Assembly: GCA_022425845.1 (NCBI GenBank)
Contig: JAKMEU010000154.1
Span: forward strand, 1 to 13,318
Length of the DNA stretch: 13,318 nucleotides
Source: Luminiphilus sp.
GTDB taxonomy: Bacteria > Pseudomonadota > Gammaproteobacteria > Pseudomonadales > Halieaceae
Reading direction: 5' to 3'
Position 1 is the stretch's first letter. Every line of letters begins with the position of its first letter. This document shows, piece by piece, positions 7,140-13,318 of this stretch. The notes beneath the pieces are model-generated. The model was given only the letters and a program-made list of their open reading frames with translations. It was not told the DNA's origin and ran no database searches. Both the position numbers and the translations under genes were made by a program.

Positions 7140-8141
7140 TTAATCGCCAAAAAATTCCTGCCGCAGCGCCCGGTATTCGTCGGCCTGCAGGCGGGGTCCA
7201 AAATATTTCACCACCTCGCCAGCCGCCCGAACCGCAAACGCTGCAGAGCGTTCATAGGACTCGCCGCGGGACAATCCGTAAAGAAACGCCCCGGCAAACA
7301 TGTCACCCGCCCCGTTGGTGTTCACGGCCTCTACCTTGTGGGCCTCTACCCTGAAGGTTTCAGAGCCGTCGAAGGCGATCGCCCCCTGTGGGCCGAGGGT
7401 GATGACAAAGCTGCGGGTCACCCGGCGTATGGCCGCCATAGCGGTTTCAATATCATCGGTCTGGCCCCACTCGAGCGCTTCGGCCTCGTTGCAGAACACC
7501 AGATCGACACCCTCACCCACCATCGCCTCCATGTTGTCCCGGAAGTACATAACCATCCCGGGATCGGAAAAGCTGACGGCTGTTTTAACGTTGTTGGCCT
7601 CTGCCACCTGTCGGGTGTGCAGGGCAGCCTCATGGCCTGTGGGTGATGTGACGAGATAGCCTTCGAGGTAAACCCACTCGGAGGCTGCGATAGCCGCGTC
7701 ATCGACCTCTTCAACCGACAGCGTTTCAGACACACCCAGATAGGTATTCATGCTGCGCTCAGCATCGGGTGTGATCAGCACCAGGCATTTTCCCGTCGTG
7801 CCGCCACGACGCTTATTGTGCAGGCTGTGACGCACCCCCGAGGTCTCGAGATCCGCCAGATAGATGTCCCCGTCGGCATCATCGGCCACCTTGCAACTCA
7901 TGAACGTGGGCGCGCCAAATAATGCGGTGGCAATCATGCTGTTGCCTGCACTGCCGCCCGATGCATGGTTTGCCCGGATCAGGTGGCCCGTCAGGTGGGC
8001 CAGCAACTCGCTTTGACGATCTTCATCCACCAGGGTCATAACCCCTTTTTCAACGGTCATATCGGCCAGTTCCTCGTCGCTGACCTGTATTTCGGTATCG
8101 ACGAGGGCTGCCCCGATGGCGTAGGTGGCATACTGTTTCAA
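7140..8141 (-). CDS. PfkB-family kinase, adenosine-kinase-like
   Basis: A 333-residue cytosolic sugar or nucleoside kinase of the PfkB/ribokinase family. The N-terminus (KQYATYAIGAALVD) resembles adenosine-kinase-like members. Motif 1 is GGSAGN (62-67). Motif 2 is NTNGAGDMFAGAF (274-286), with Asp280 as the catalytic base; the usual first Asp of DTxGAGD is Asn274 here. The frame is open to 8213 and holds an ATG at 8159 without a ribosome site. TTG 8141 is preferred because AGGA (8150-8153) stands eight bases before it and because homologues usually start just before this strand. Substrate cannot be fixed from sequence; adenosine, guanosine/inosine or a sugar are possible. It is the first gene of the minus-strand run, 57 bases before the pentapeptide gene. 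Confidence 0.88.
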   Translation of the reverse strand: MKQYATYAIGAALVDTEIQVSDEELADMTVEKGVMTLVDEDRQSELLAHLTGHLIRANHASGGSAGNSMIATALFGAPTFMSCKVADDADGDIYLADLETSGVRHSLHNKRRGGTTGKCLVLITPDAERSMNTYLGVSETLSVEEVDDAAIAASEWVYLEGYLVTSPTGHEAALHTRQVAEANNVKTAVSFSDPGMVMYFRDNMEAMVGEGVDLVFCNEAEALEWGQTDDIETAMAAIRRVTRSFVITLGPQGAIAFDGSETFRVEAHKVEAVNTNGAGDMFAGAFLYGLSRGESYERSAAFAVRAAGEVVKYFGPRLQADEYRALRQEFFGD

Positions 8142-8202
8142 AGCGTGAGTCCTGCACATTGGAAGTTGAGGCACGCATGATAACCGATGTGGCGCGATGG
8201 GG

Positions 8203-8222
8203 CTGTGCGACACAATGCACAG
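8203..8222. repeat. Inverted repeat in the divergent kinase/Nudix gap
   Basis: CTGTGC (8203-8208) and GCACAG (8217-8222) form a six-base inverted repeat with eight bases between. It lies upstream of the kinase gene, close to a possible minus-strand -10 (TATCAT, 8177-8182) that lacks a recognisable -35. It could be an operator. The arms recall a CRP site, but the spacing is eight rather than six bases. The rest of the 8142-8384 gap shows nothing firm apart from a TACACT at 8301-8306 that might serve as a -10 for the Nudix gene. Confidence 0.25.
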
Positions 8223-8384
8223 GCTTCACCCTGCCCTCGACCTTTTGCAGTGGGGTTGGGAGCGGCGAATCGCGATGAAGTTTAAACGCAACGGTCCGTG
8301 TACACTGCCTGCTCCCGACATGACAGGCCTTCTGTGATTGCGCAGGGGCTTCGATGACTTTACCTGCTCAAGAGAGACACACTT

Positions 8385-8969
8385 GTGCCGCTGGTTTTGA
8401 AACAGCTCGTCCAACGTCTGCACCGTCATGAGAAACCGGTTCGAAACCATGGCAAGGTGGCCCGCCGGGCCGCCGTGGCCATGGTGCTCTATGAGGTGGA
8501 CAGGGAGGTCAACCTGCTCATGATCCGGCGTGCCCAGCGACCCGGTGATCCCTGGTCAGGGCACATGGCTTTTCCAGGTGGACGCCGTGACCCCGAGGAT
8601 CGTGACGATCAATCCTGTGCTGTGAGAGAGACTCAAGAGGAGATCGCCCTGGACCTTGAGTCCCTGGGTACTCACATTTGCACCCTTGGCGACGTGAATA
8701 CCGGATGGCGTGCCGATCGTCCCGAGATGTTGGTGGCACCCTTTGTATTTACTGTGGAAGCGCTGCCAGCACTGGAGCCCAACTATGAGGTCGATGGCAT
8801 TGTCTCGGTGCCACTGAGTTTTCTTTTGGATCGCAGCAATCGGGTGCCGCTCAAATGGGAGTGGCGGGGCACCCAGGTCGAGTCTGATTCCTATCTTTAC
8901 CGGGATAACAGGATCTGGGGCCTTTCCCTCATGATGATCGATGAATTAATTGAGGCCGTTGAGCGCTGA
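8385..8969 (+). CDS. CoA-type Nudix hydrolase (NudL/YeaB-like)
   Basis: A 194-residue cytosolic Nudix hydrolase. The segment PGDPWSGHMAFPGG (53-66) followed by RRDPED and RETQEE (81-86) has the spacing of the CoA-pyrophosphatase branch, in which the box is two residues longer than in MutT. Glu82, Glu85 and Glu86 should bind the divalent metal. Family members split CoA or related nucleoside diphosphate derivatives; the exact substrate is not shown by sequence. The start is GTG 8385, with a modest GAGAG eight bases upstream. No ATG lies at the right place. It stands alone on the plus strand, divergent from the kinase operon. Its TGA (8967-8969) touches the stop of the convergent gene. Confidence 0.9.
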   Translation: MPLVLKQLVQRLHRHEKPVRNHGKVARRAAVAMVLYEVDREVNLLMIRRAQRPGDPWSGHMAFPGGRRDPEDRDDQSCAVRETQEEIALDLESLGTHICTLGDVNTGWRADRPEMLVAPFVFTVEALPALEPNYEVDGIVSVPLSFLLDRSNRVPLKWEWRGTQVESDSYLYRDNRIWGLSLMMIDELIEAVER

Positions 8970-9629
8970 TCAGGGGTCTATGGCGGGTGTGTCACTTTCA
9001 TCAGGAAGAAGCCCATCCTGTCCACGAAGAAAGCTTCGTGTATTGAGCATCAGTTCGCGCATTTCGGGGTCTTCCTCGGCCGCGCGCTTCAGTGTGGCAA
9101 CGTCGACATCCCCGGCGATGAAATGAGCGACCAGGTCAACCAGTACCGGGTTCATGTCGGGTTCGTGGTCCCATCGGGCTGTTCCCGGGATTAAATTGCC
9201 CCGGACCGTGTTGCCCGTCACTTTCAGGTAATAGCCACCACAGTTGGACAGCTGCCAATCTCCCTGGCGTCCGAAACTCAGGTTGGGTGTTGATGGGTCG
9301 AAGGCATCGTCAGGCAGGGTGTCGATCTTTGTCAGTGCCAATAACCAGCGACTGGTCGTGGGAAAGTCGGCTATATCGGGTCTGCAGTAGTCGCGGGCCT
9401 TGAGCCAGACGCGAATCTCTTCATGCCAGTCGGGCCCCTCGAGCACCTGTTCCACGGCAAAGTCTGCAGCATTGCCTCGGGTCCGGGTGACCTCACCCAC
9501 GACGATCAGGTCGGCGCGATCGGCGACCTCGGTAAAGCTGCCCTGCCAGAGGCAGCTACAGTCCGCCGCGGGTTCATCGGCCAAAAGTCCGGTGCTGGTC
9601 ATTAGAAACACCATGACGCAGCACCGCAT
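8970..9629 (-). CDS. Secreted four-cysteine protein, possibly TIMP/NTR-like
   Basis: A 219-residue protein I cannot assign to a named function. A short signal peptide (about 1-17, cleavage near LLA-DE) is followed by CSC (Cys24, Cys26), then FTEVADRADLIVVGEV (32-47), Cys82, and NCGGYY with Cys130. The order of a CxC near the mature N-terminus, an 'AD-hydrophobic-GEV' strand and two later cysteines resembles TIMP/NTR-type OB folds, in which each early cysteine bonds a later one. The C-terminal third (about 160-205) looks helical. ATG 9629 has no clear ribosome site. The gene starts 42 bases after hemB ends, so it is probably cotranscribed with the heme genes. A protease-inhibitor role is only a possibility. 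Confidence 0.75.
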   Translation of the reverse strand: MRCCVMVFLMTSTGLLADEPAADCSCLWQGSFTEVADRADLIVVGEVTRTRGNAADFAVEQVLEGPDWHEEIRVWLKARDYCRPDIADFPTTSRWLLALTKIDTLPDDAFDPSTPNLSFGRQGDWQLSNCGGYYLKVTGNTVRGNLIPGTARWDHEPDMNPVLVDLVAHFIAGDVDVATLKRAAEEDPEMRELMLNTRSFLRGQDGLLPDESDTPAIDP

Positions 9630-9671
9630 TGTGCAGTGCAGGAGCTTTGACGGGAGCCTATTCAGGGTGGA

Positions 9672-10676
9672 TCACCGGTTCAGCAGGCGAGCCGCCTCGA
9701 GAGCGAAATACGTGAGGATGCCGTCGGCGCCGGCCCGCTTGAATGCGAGCAACGACTCGAGGGTCACAGCGTCTCGATCCAGCCAGCCCTGCGCAAAGGC
9801 GGCCTGATGCATGGCATATTCGCCACTCACCTGATAGGCAAATGTGGGTGCCTTGAGTTCATCTTTGACCCGTCGAACCACGTCGAGATAAGGCATCCCG
9901 GGCTTGACCATGATCATGTCGGCCCCCTCACCAAGATCGAGGGCGCATTCGTGAACGGCTTCGTCCAAGTTGGCAGGATCCATCTGATAGGTTTTTTTGT
10001 CGCCCCCTTTCAGGTTACCCGCGGATCCCACCGCATCCCGGAACGGACCGTAGTAGCTGGATGCATATTTCGCGGCATAGGCCATGATCAGCGTGTTGAC
10101 GTGACCTTCCGCTTCAAGCGCGGCGCGTATGGCGCCGATGCGGCCATCCATCATGTCGGATGGTGCCACGCAGTCGGCACCCGCCGCCGCATGCGACAGC
10201 GCCTGCTTGACCAGTGTCTCGGTCGTGACATCGTTGAGCACGTATCCCTGCTCATCGATGATGCCGTCCTGACCATGGGTGGTGTAGGGATCCAGTGCCA
10301 CATCGGTCATGACGCCCAACTCGGGCACGGCATCCTTTAACGTCGCCACGGTGCGCTGCACCAGGCCATCCGGCGCATAAGCATTTTCCGCGAGCAGGGA
10401 TTTTTGCTCCGGACCGACAACGGGAAAGAGGGCAAAGGCGGGCACCCCCAATGCAACGGCTTCACGTGCCTGCTCGACCAGCAGGTCGACACTCAGCCGT
10501 TCAATGCCGGGCATGGAGGCCACGACCTCGCGCTCCCCGGAACCCTCCAGCACGAAGACGGGGTAGATCAAGTCGCTTGGGCTCAGGTTACTCTCCGAGA
10601 CCAACGCCCGAGCGAAAGGTTTTGCGCGCAGCCGGCGCATCCGGGTGTGTGGGAAAGGTCCTCGTGTCGTTGTCAT
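9672..10676 (-). CDS. hemB: Delta-aminolevulinic acid dehydratase (porphobilinogen synthase)
   Basis: HemB joins two 5-aminolevulinate molecules to make porphobilinogen in the cytosol. It has 334 residues. The two active-site lysines are visible: Lys203 in AYAAKYASSYYG and Lys258 in MVKPGMPYLD. At 125-137 the sequence is DVALDPYTTHGQD, with Asp125, Asp129 and Asp137 where zinc enzymes carry cysteines. This is the Mg-dependent type known from Pseudomonas aeruginosa. The frame extends to 10853 but the true start is ATG 10676. AGGAGGT (10681-10687) lies four bases before it and overlaps the hemL stop. Upstream residues of the longer frame run antisense to nothing known and overlap hemL, so they are rejected. 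Confidence 0.97.
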   Translation of the reverse strand: MTTTRGPFPHTRMRRLRAKPFARALVSESNLSPSDLIYPVFVLEGSGEREVVASMPGIERLSVDLLVEQAREAVALGVPAFALFPVVGPEQKSLLAENAYAPDGLVQRTVATLKDAVPELGVMTDVALDPYTTHGQDGIIDEQGYVLNDVTTETLVKQALSHAAAGADCVAPSDMMDGRIGAIRAALEAEGHVNTLIMAYAAKYASSYYGPFRDAVGSAGNLKGGDKKTYQMDPANLDEAVHECALDLGEGADMIMVKPGMPYLDVVRRVKDELKAPTFAYQVSGEYAMHQAAFAQGWLDRDAVTLESLLAFKRAGADGILTYFALEAARLLNR

Positions 10677-10680
10677 ATCG

Positions 10681-10689
10681 ACCTCCTCA
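10681..10689 (-). promoter_or_regulatory. hemB ribosome site overlapping the hemL stop
   Basis: On the minus strand TGA (10689-10687) runs straight into an AGGAGGT ribosome site, with ATG 10676 following four bases later. This decides the hemB start and suggests that ribosomes ending hemL feed hemB. Confidence 0.75.
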
Positions 10690-11967
10690 CAATCCTGCAA
10701 ACGCGTCAGCGGCAGCCGCGATGGTTGCTTCAATATCGGCATCGGTGTGCGCGGCGGACATGAAGCCCGCCTCAAATGAGGCCGGCGCCAGGTAGACGCC
10801 GCTGTCCAGCATCTTATGGAAAAACTGGCCGAAGCGATCGGTGTCACTCGCAATCACCTGTTGGTACTGCGTCACTTTGGCGACATCAGTAAAAAAACCG
10901 CCGAACATCGTACCGGCGTGATTGGTAGTGAAGGGAATGCCGGCCCGATCTGCCGCTGCCTGCAGGCCTTCAACCAACTGGGTGGTATGACGGAAAGGCG
11001 CGTCATAAAACCCGTCGCGACCAATGATGTTGAGACAGGCCAGTCCGGCGGCCATGGCCACCGGGTTGCCTGACAACGTTCCTGCCTGATAGACCGGCCC
11101 CAGGGGCGATATATGCTCCATGATGTCCCTCCGTCCACCGAAAGCGCCCACCGGCATACCGCCACCGATGACTTTACCGAAGCAGGTCAGGTCGGGGGTA
11201 ATGCCCAGCCAGCCCTGGGCACACTGGGTTCCGAAGCGAAAGCCTGTCATCACCTCGTCGAAAATCAGTACAACCCCGTGCTGGGTGCAGAGCTCCCGCA
11301 GGGTTTCAAGGAACCCGGGTTCTGGCAGGATGCAGTTCATGTTGCCCGTTATGGGTTCAATGATGACGCAGGCGAGGTCCGAACCAATTTCCTCGAATGC
11401 GCGACCCAGCGCCTCGGTGTCATTGAAGGGCAGCGTGACGGTGTGTTGCGCAAGGACTTCAGGCACGCCGGGTGAACTGGGCACACCAAAAGTGAGGGCG
11501 CCGGAGCCGGCCTTGATTAACAGCGAGTCAGAGTGGCCGTGGTAACACCCCTCAAATTTGATAATTTTGTCCCGACCCGTCGCGCCCCGAGCGAGACGCA
11601 AAGCGCTCATGGTGGCTTCCGTGCCGGAACTGCACATACGGACGAGTTCGACACTGGGTACATAGTCAATAATGAGTTCAGCGACCTCGCATTCGATCTC
11701 GGTGGGGCAGCCAAAGCTCAATCCCGTCTCGGCAGCCTTGATCACCGCTTCCCGGACTTCGGGGTGGTTGTGGCCCATAATCATGGGGCCCCAGGAGAGC
11801 ACGTAGTCAATATAGCGATGACCGTCGGCATCCCAGATATAGGCGCCCTCGGAACGTTCCATAAACCGGGGCGTGCCCCCAACCGCCTTGAAGGCCCTGA
11901 CCGGGGAATTTACGCCGCCGGGAATAGTCTGCTTGGCGCGCTCAAATAAAGCCTCGGATCGACTCAT
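10687..11967 (-). CDS. hemL: Glutamate-1-semialdehyde 2,1-aminomutase
   Basis: HemL is a PLP enzyme that converts glutamate-1-semialdehyde to 5-aminolevulinate, the step before HemB. It has 426 residues, the normal full length. Signatures are PGGVNSPVRAF (16-26), SSGTEATMSALRLAR (113-127), the PLP-contacting FDEVMTGFR (236-244), and TCFGKVIGGGMPVGAFGG with the PLP-binding Lys265. GTLSGNPVAMAAG (296-308) is also typical. ATG 11967 has a GAGG four bases upstream. It leads directly into hemB. The 72 bases between hemJ and hemL hold no convincing promoter, so hemJ-hemL-hemB may be one transcript. Confidence 0.97.
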   Translation of the reverse strand: MSRSEALFERAKQTIPGGVNSPVRAFKAVGGTPRFMERSEGAYIWDADGHRYIDYVLSWGPMIMGHNHPEVREAVIKAAETGLSFGCPTEIECEVAELIIDYVPSVELVRMCSSGTEATMSALRLARGATGRDKIIKFEGCYHGHSDSLLIKAGSGALTFGVPSSPGVPEVLAQHTVTLPFNDTEALGRAFEEIGSDLACVIIEPITGNMNCILPEPGFLETLRELCTQHGVVLIFDEVMTGFRFGTQCAQGWLGITPDLTCFGKVIGGGMPVGAFGGRRDIMEHISPLGPVYQAGTLSGNPVAMAAGLACLNIIGRDGFYDAPFRHTTQLVEGLQAAADRAGIPFTTNHAGTMFGGFFTDVAKVTQYQQVIASDTDRFGQFFHKMLDSGVYLAPASFEAGFMSAAHTDADIEATIAAAADAFAGL

Positions 11968-12039
11968 ATCACCTCAATATCGGATTGTTTTGTCAGGGGT
12001 TAAGTATCGCAGGGCTGGCGCTGTGCAGAAAGACCCGGA

Positions 12040-12459
12040 TTACCAGGGGCGCAGGTAGACCAGTCCAACAATGGCAAACAGGGCCAGTACGGGGGCCTCG
12101 TTGAAAAAACGGTAAAACACATGGCTCTTGTCGTCCTCGCCGCGATTAATCCGTGCGGTATAGACCCCACACTGCAGGTGATAGCCAATCAGGAAAACCA
12201 CGCCGGCCAATTTTAACTGCATCCAGGACGCAGACAGGTAGTAATCCAGCTGGTAGCTCAGGCGCCAAAGGCCGAACACCACGGTGAGAATCATGAACGG
12301 CGTAACGAAGCGGAAGAGCTTTCTCGCCATGACCGCAAGCGTGGCTTTTGTGGCCGGATCTTCAGCCTGCGCGTAGTAAACGAAAATCCGCGGCAGATAG
12401 AAAATACCGGCAAACCAACACACCATGAAAATTACATGAAGGGCTTGAACCCAGAGCAT
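12040..12459 (-). CDS. hemJ: Protoporphyrinogen oxidase HemJ
   Basis: A 139-residue inner-membrane protein of the HemJ (UPF0093) family, often labelled CopD-like. HemJ oxidises protoporphyrinogen IX to protoporphyrin IX, late in heme synthesis. Four hydrophobic helices are apparent (about 5-29, 50-68, 80-100, 119-137). Family marks are ALHVIFMVCWFAGIFYLPR (6-24) with the conserved His8, ARKLFRFVTPFM (45-56), KLAGVVFLIGYH (83-94) and RFFNEAPVLAL (117-127). ATG 12459 follows GAGGA (12464-12468) by four bases. It is divergent from argC and 72 bases before hemL on the same strand. Placement beside hemL and hemB supports the heme role over a copper-transport label. Confidence 0.93.
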   Translation of the reverse strand: MLWVQALHVIFMVCWFAGIFYLPRIFVYYAQAEDPATKATLAVMARKLFRFVTPFMILTVVFGLWRLSYQLDYYLSASWMQLKLAGVVFLIGYHLQCGVYTARINRGEDDKSHVFYRFFNEAPVLALFAIVGLVYLRPW

Positions 12460-12472
12460 GGCATCCTCGACG

Positions 12473-12478
12473 TATAAT
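12473..12478 (+). promoter_or_regulatory. Consensus -10 box for argC
   Basis: A perfect TATAAT lies 44 bases before the argC ATG, giving a leader of about 35-40 bases. No good -35 stands 16-18 bases upstream; the nearest, TTGAAC at 12445-12450, is 22 bases away. No arginine-repressor box is visible in the gap. Confidence 0.35.
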
Positions 12479-12500
12479 CCGGGAAAGCAGATGTACCACC

Positions 12501-12529
12501 ATATCAGAACACGGGGTAGTCATGGTCAA
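12501..12529 (-). promoter_or_regulatory. Possible hemJ promoter
   Basis: On the minus strand TTGACC (12529-12524) and TGATAT (12506-12501) are 17 bases apart. The -35 matches consensus in five of six positions; the -10 is poor. Transcription would begin near 12494, about 35 bases before the hemJ ATG. The -35 overlaps the first codons of argC. Confidence 0.3.
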
Positions 12530-13318
12530 TGTAGGCATAGTTGGAGCGACGGGTTACACCGGGATAGAGCTGTTGCGCCTGCTGCTGCAGCATCCGGAAA
12601 CAGCGGTTCGTACGGTGACCTCACGCGGGGAAGCCGGACGACGCCTCGATGATCTCTTTCCCACTTTGCGGGGTTATACCGACCTGAGCTTCGTTGCGCC
12701 CGCCGAAGCCGACCTCCAAAGCTGTGACATTGTATTTTTCGCCACACCCCATAACGTGGCAATGCGCAGCGTACCCGAGTTGCTGGCCGCCGGTGTACGC
12801 GTCATTGACCTGTCCGCCGATTATCGGTTACGTGACCCGGACCTGTGGTCGGAGTGGTACGGCGAGCCCCATGCCAGTCCCGAATTGTGCGCCCAGGCGG
12901 TTTACGGGTTGCCTGAAACCAACCGGGCCGACATTGCTGCTGCGCAACTGGTGGCCAGTCCCGGTTGCTACCCCACTGCCGTGCAATTGGGGTTTTTACC
13001 TCTTCTGGCTGCCGGTTGTGTTGACGCTACGCAGCTCATCGCCAGTTGCGCGTCGGGTGTCAGCGGTGCCGGTCGGCAGGGGAAAATCCCGGGTTTGCTC
13101 AGTGAGGCCGGCGAGAACTTCAAAGCCTATGGCGTGACCGGCCACCGCCATTTGCCCGAGATTGAGCAGGGTCTTGGTCAGATGTCGGCGAGTCCGGTGC
13201 AGCTTACATTCGTGCCCCATCTGGCGCCGATGAACCGCGGCATTCTCGCCACCCTTTTCGGCAGGCTACAGGCGGAAGTTGACGACCTGCAGGCGTTATT
13301 TGAGGCCCACTATCGGGA
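12522..13318 (+). CDS. argC: N-acetyl-gamma-glutamyl-phosphate reductase, 3' end missing
   Basis: ArgC reduces N-acetylglutamyl phosphate to the semialdehyde with NADPH, the third step of arginine synthesis, in the cytosol. The first 265 residues are present; the frame is open at the window edge, and about 80 residues are missing. The Rossmann loop GIVGATGYTG (5-14), FFATPHNVAM (72-81), IDLSADYRLRD (95-105), YGLPE (128-132), SPGCYPTA with catalytic Cys149, GVSGAGR (179-185) and GHRH with His208 are all typical. The residues just before GVSGAGR read ASCAS, where many homologues have a D-A-K-S-like stretch. ATG 12522 has only a weak G-rich site upstream. Identification is secure. Confidence 0.96.
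   Translation, partial: MVNVGIVGATGYTGIELLRLLLQHPETAVRTVTSRGEAGRRLDDLFPTLRGYTDLSFVAPAEADLQSCDIVFFATPHNVAMRSVPELLAAGVRVIDLSADYRLRDPDLWSEWYGEPHASPELCAQAVYGLPETNRADIAAAQLVASPGCYPTAVQLGFLPLLAAGCVDATQLIASCASGVSGAGRQGKIPGLLSEAGENFKAYGVTGHRHLPEIEQGLGQMSASPVQLTFVPHLAPMNRGILATLFGRLQAEVDDLQALFEAHYR

Noticed and set aside
7032..7646. Plus-strand open frame of 204 codons with a cysteine-rich start
   Set aside because: It lies antisense to the well-supported PfkB kinase and the start of the pentapeptide gene. Its translation has no recognisable domain, so it is a shadow of the GC-rich codon pattern.
8226..8450. Minus-strand 74-codon frame across the kinase/Nudix gap
   Set aside because: It overlaps the start of the Nudix gene, has no recognisable family and no good ribosome site. 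A real small gene here cannot be excluded but is not supported.
9807..10340. Plus-strand open frame of 177 codons
   Set aside because: It is fully antisense to hemB, whose motifs are unmistakable, and has no domain or ribosome site of note.
10677..10853. 59-residue N-terminal extension of HemB
   Set aside because: It overlaps hemL in another frame, and ATG 10676 has a near-perfect ribosome site.
12040..12459. Labelling this gene a CopD-like copper exporter
   Set aside because: Length, the His8 region, the FFNEAPVLAL stretch and the hemL-hemB neighbourhood all fit HemJ better.

Overview
This window reads as ordinary chromosome of a GC-rich gammaproteobacterium. Supporting signs are a Pseudomonas-type Mg-dependent HemB, a DUF2333 protein, a full-length DsbD, HemJ as the protoporphyrinogen oxidase, and hemJ divergent from argC. 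A marine lineage such as Halieaceae/OM60 would fit, but that placement is a guess from general knowledge. I see no mobile element, tRNA, rRNA, CRISPR array or phage gene, and codon use looks uniform. Genes cover nearly everything. The longest gap is the 243 bases at 8142-8384.

Layout. (1) 1-705 is the 3' part of prmA. (2) 807-3328 holds two translationally coupled exported alpha/beta hydrolases of the DUF900 type: one with an ordinary signal peptide, then one that is a predicted lipoprotein. (3) 3398-8141, minus strand, is a five-gene run in the order PfkB kinase, pentapeptide-repeat protein, dsbD, PCu(A)C copper chaperone, DUF2333 protein. Gaps inside it are 57, 7, 32 and 13 bases, so it is probably one operon. 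(4) 8385-8969, plus strand, is a CoA-type Nudix hydrolase. Its stop codon directly abuts the stop of the next gene. (5) 8970-12459, minus strand, is hemJ, hemL, hemB and a secreted four-cysteine protein of unknown function. (6) 12522 to the end is argC, cut by the window edge.

How the genes fit together. HemL and HemB make 5-aminolevulinate and porphobilinogen, and HemJ acts late in the same pathway. DsbD carries reducing power across the inner membrane. The adjacent PCu(A)C protein carries periplasmic copper, normally for cytochrome oxidase. Heme supply and copper/thiol handling are therefore both here, which suggests a respiratory theme, though the two blocks are separate transcription units.

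The parts least explained by known systems are the coupled hydrolase pair, the PCu(A)C protein with an extra cysteine pair beside DsbD, and the secreted CxC protein behind hemB. I found no clear evidence of a wholly new system.
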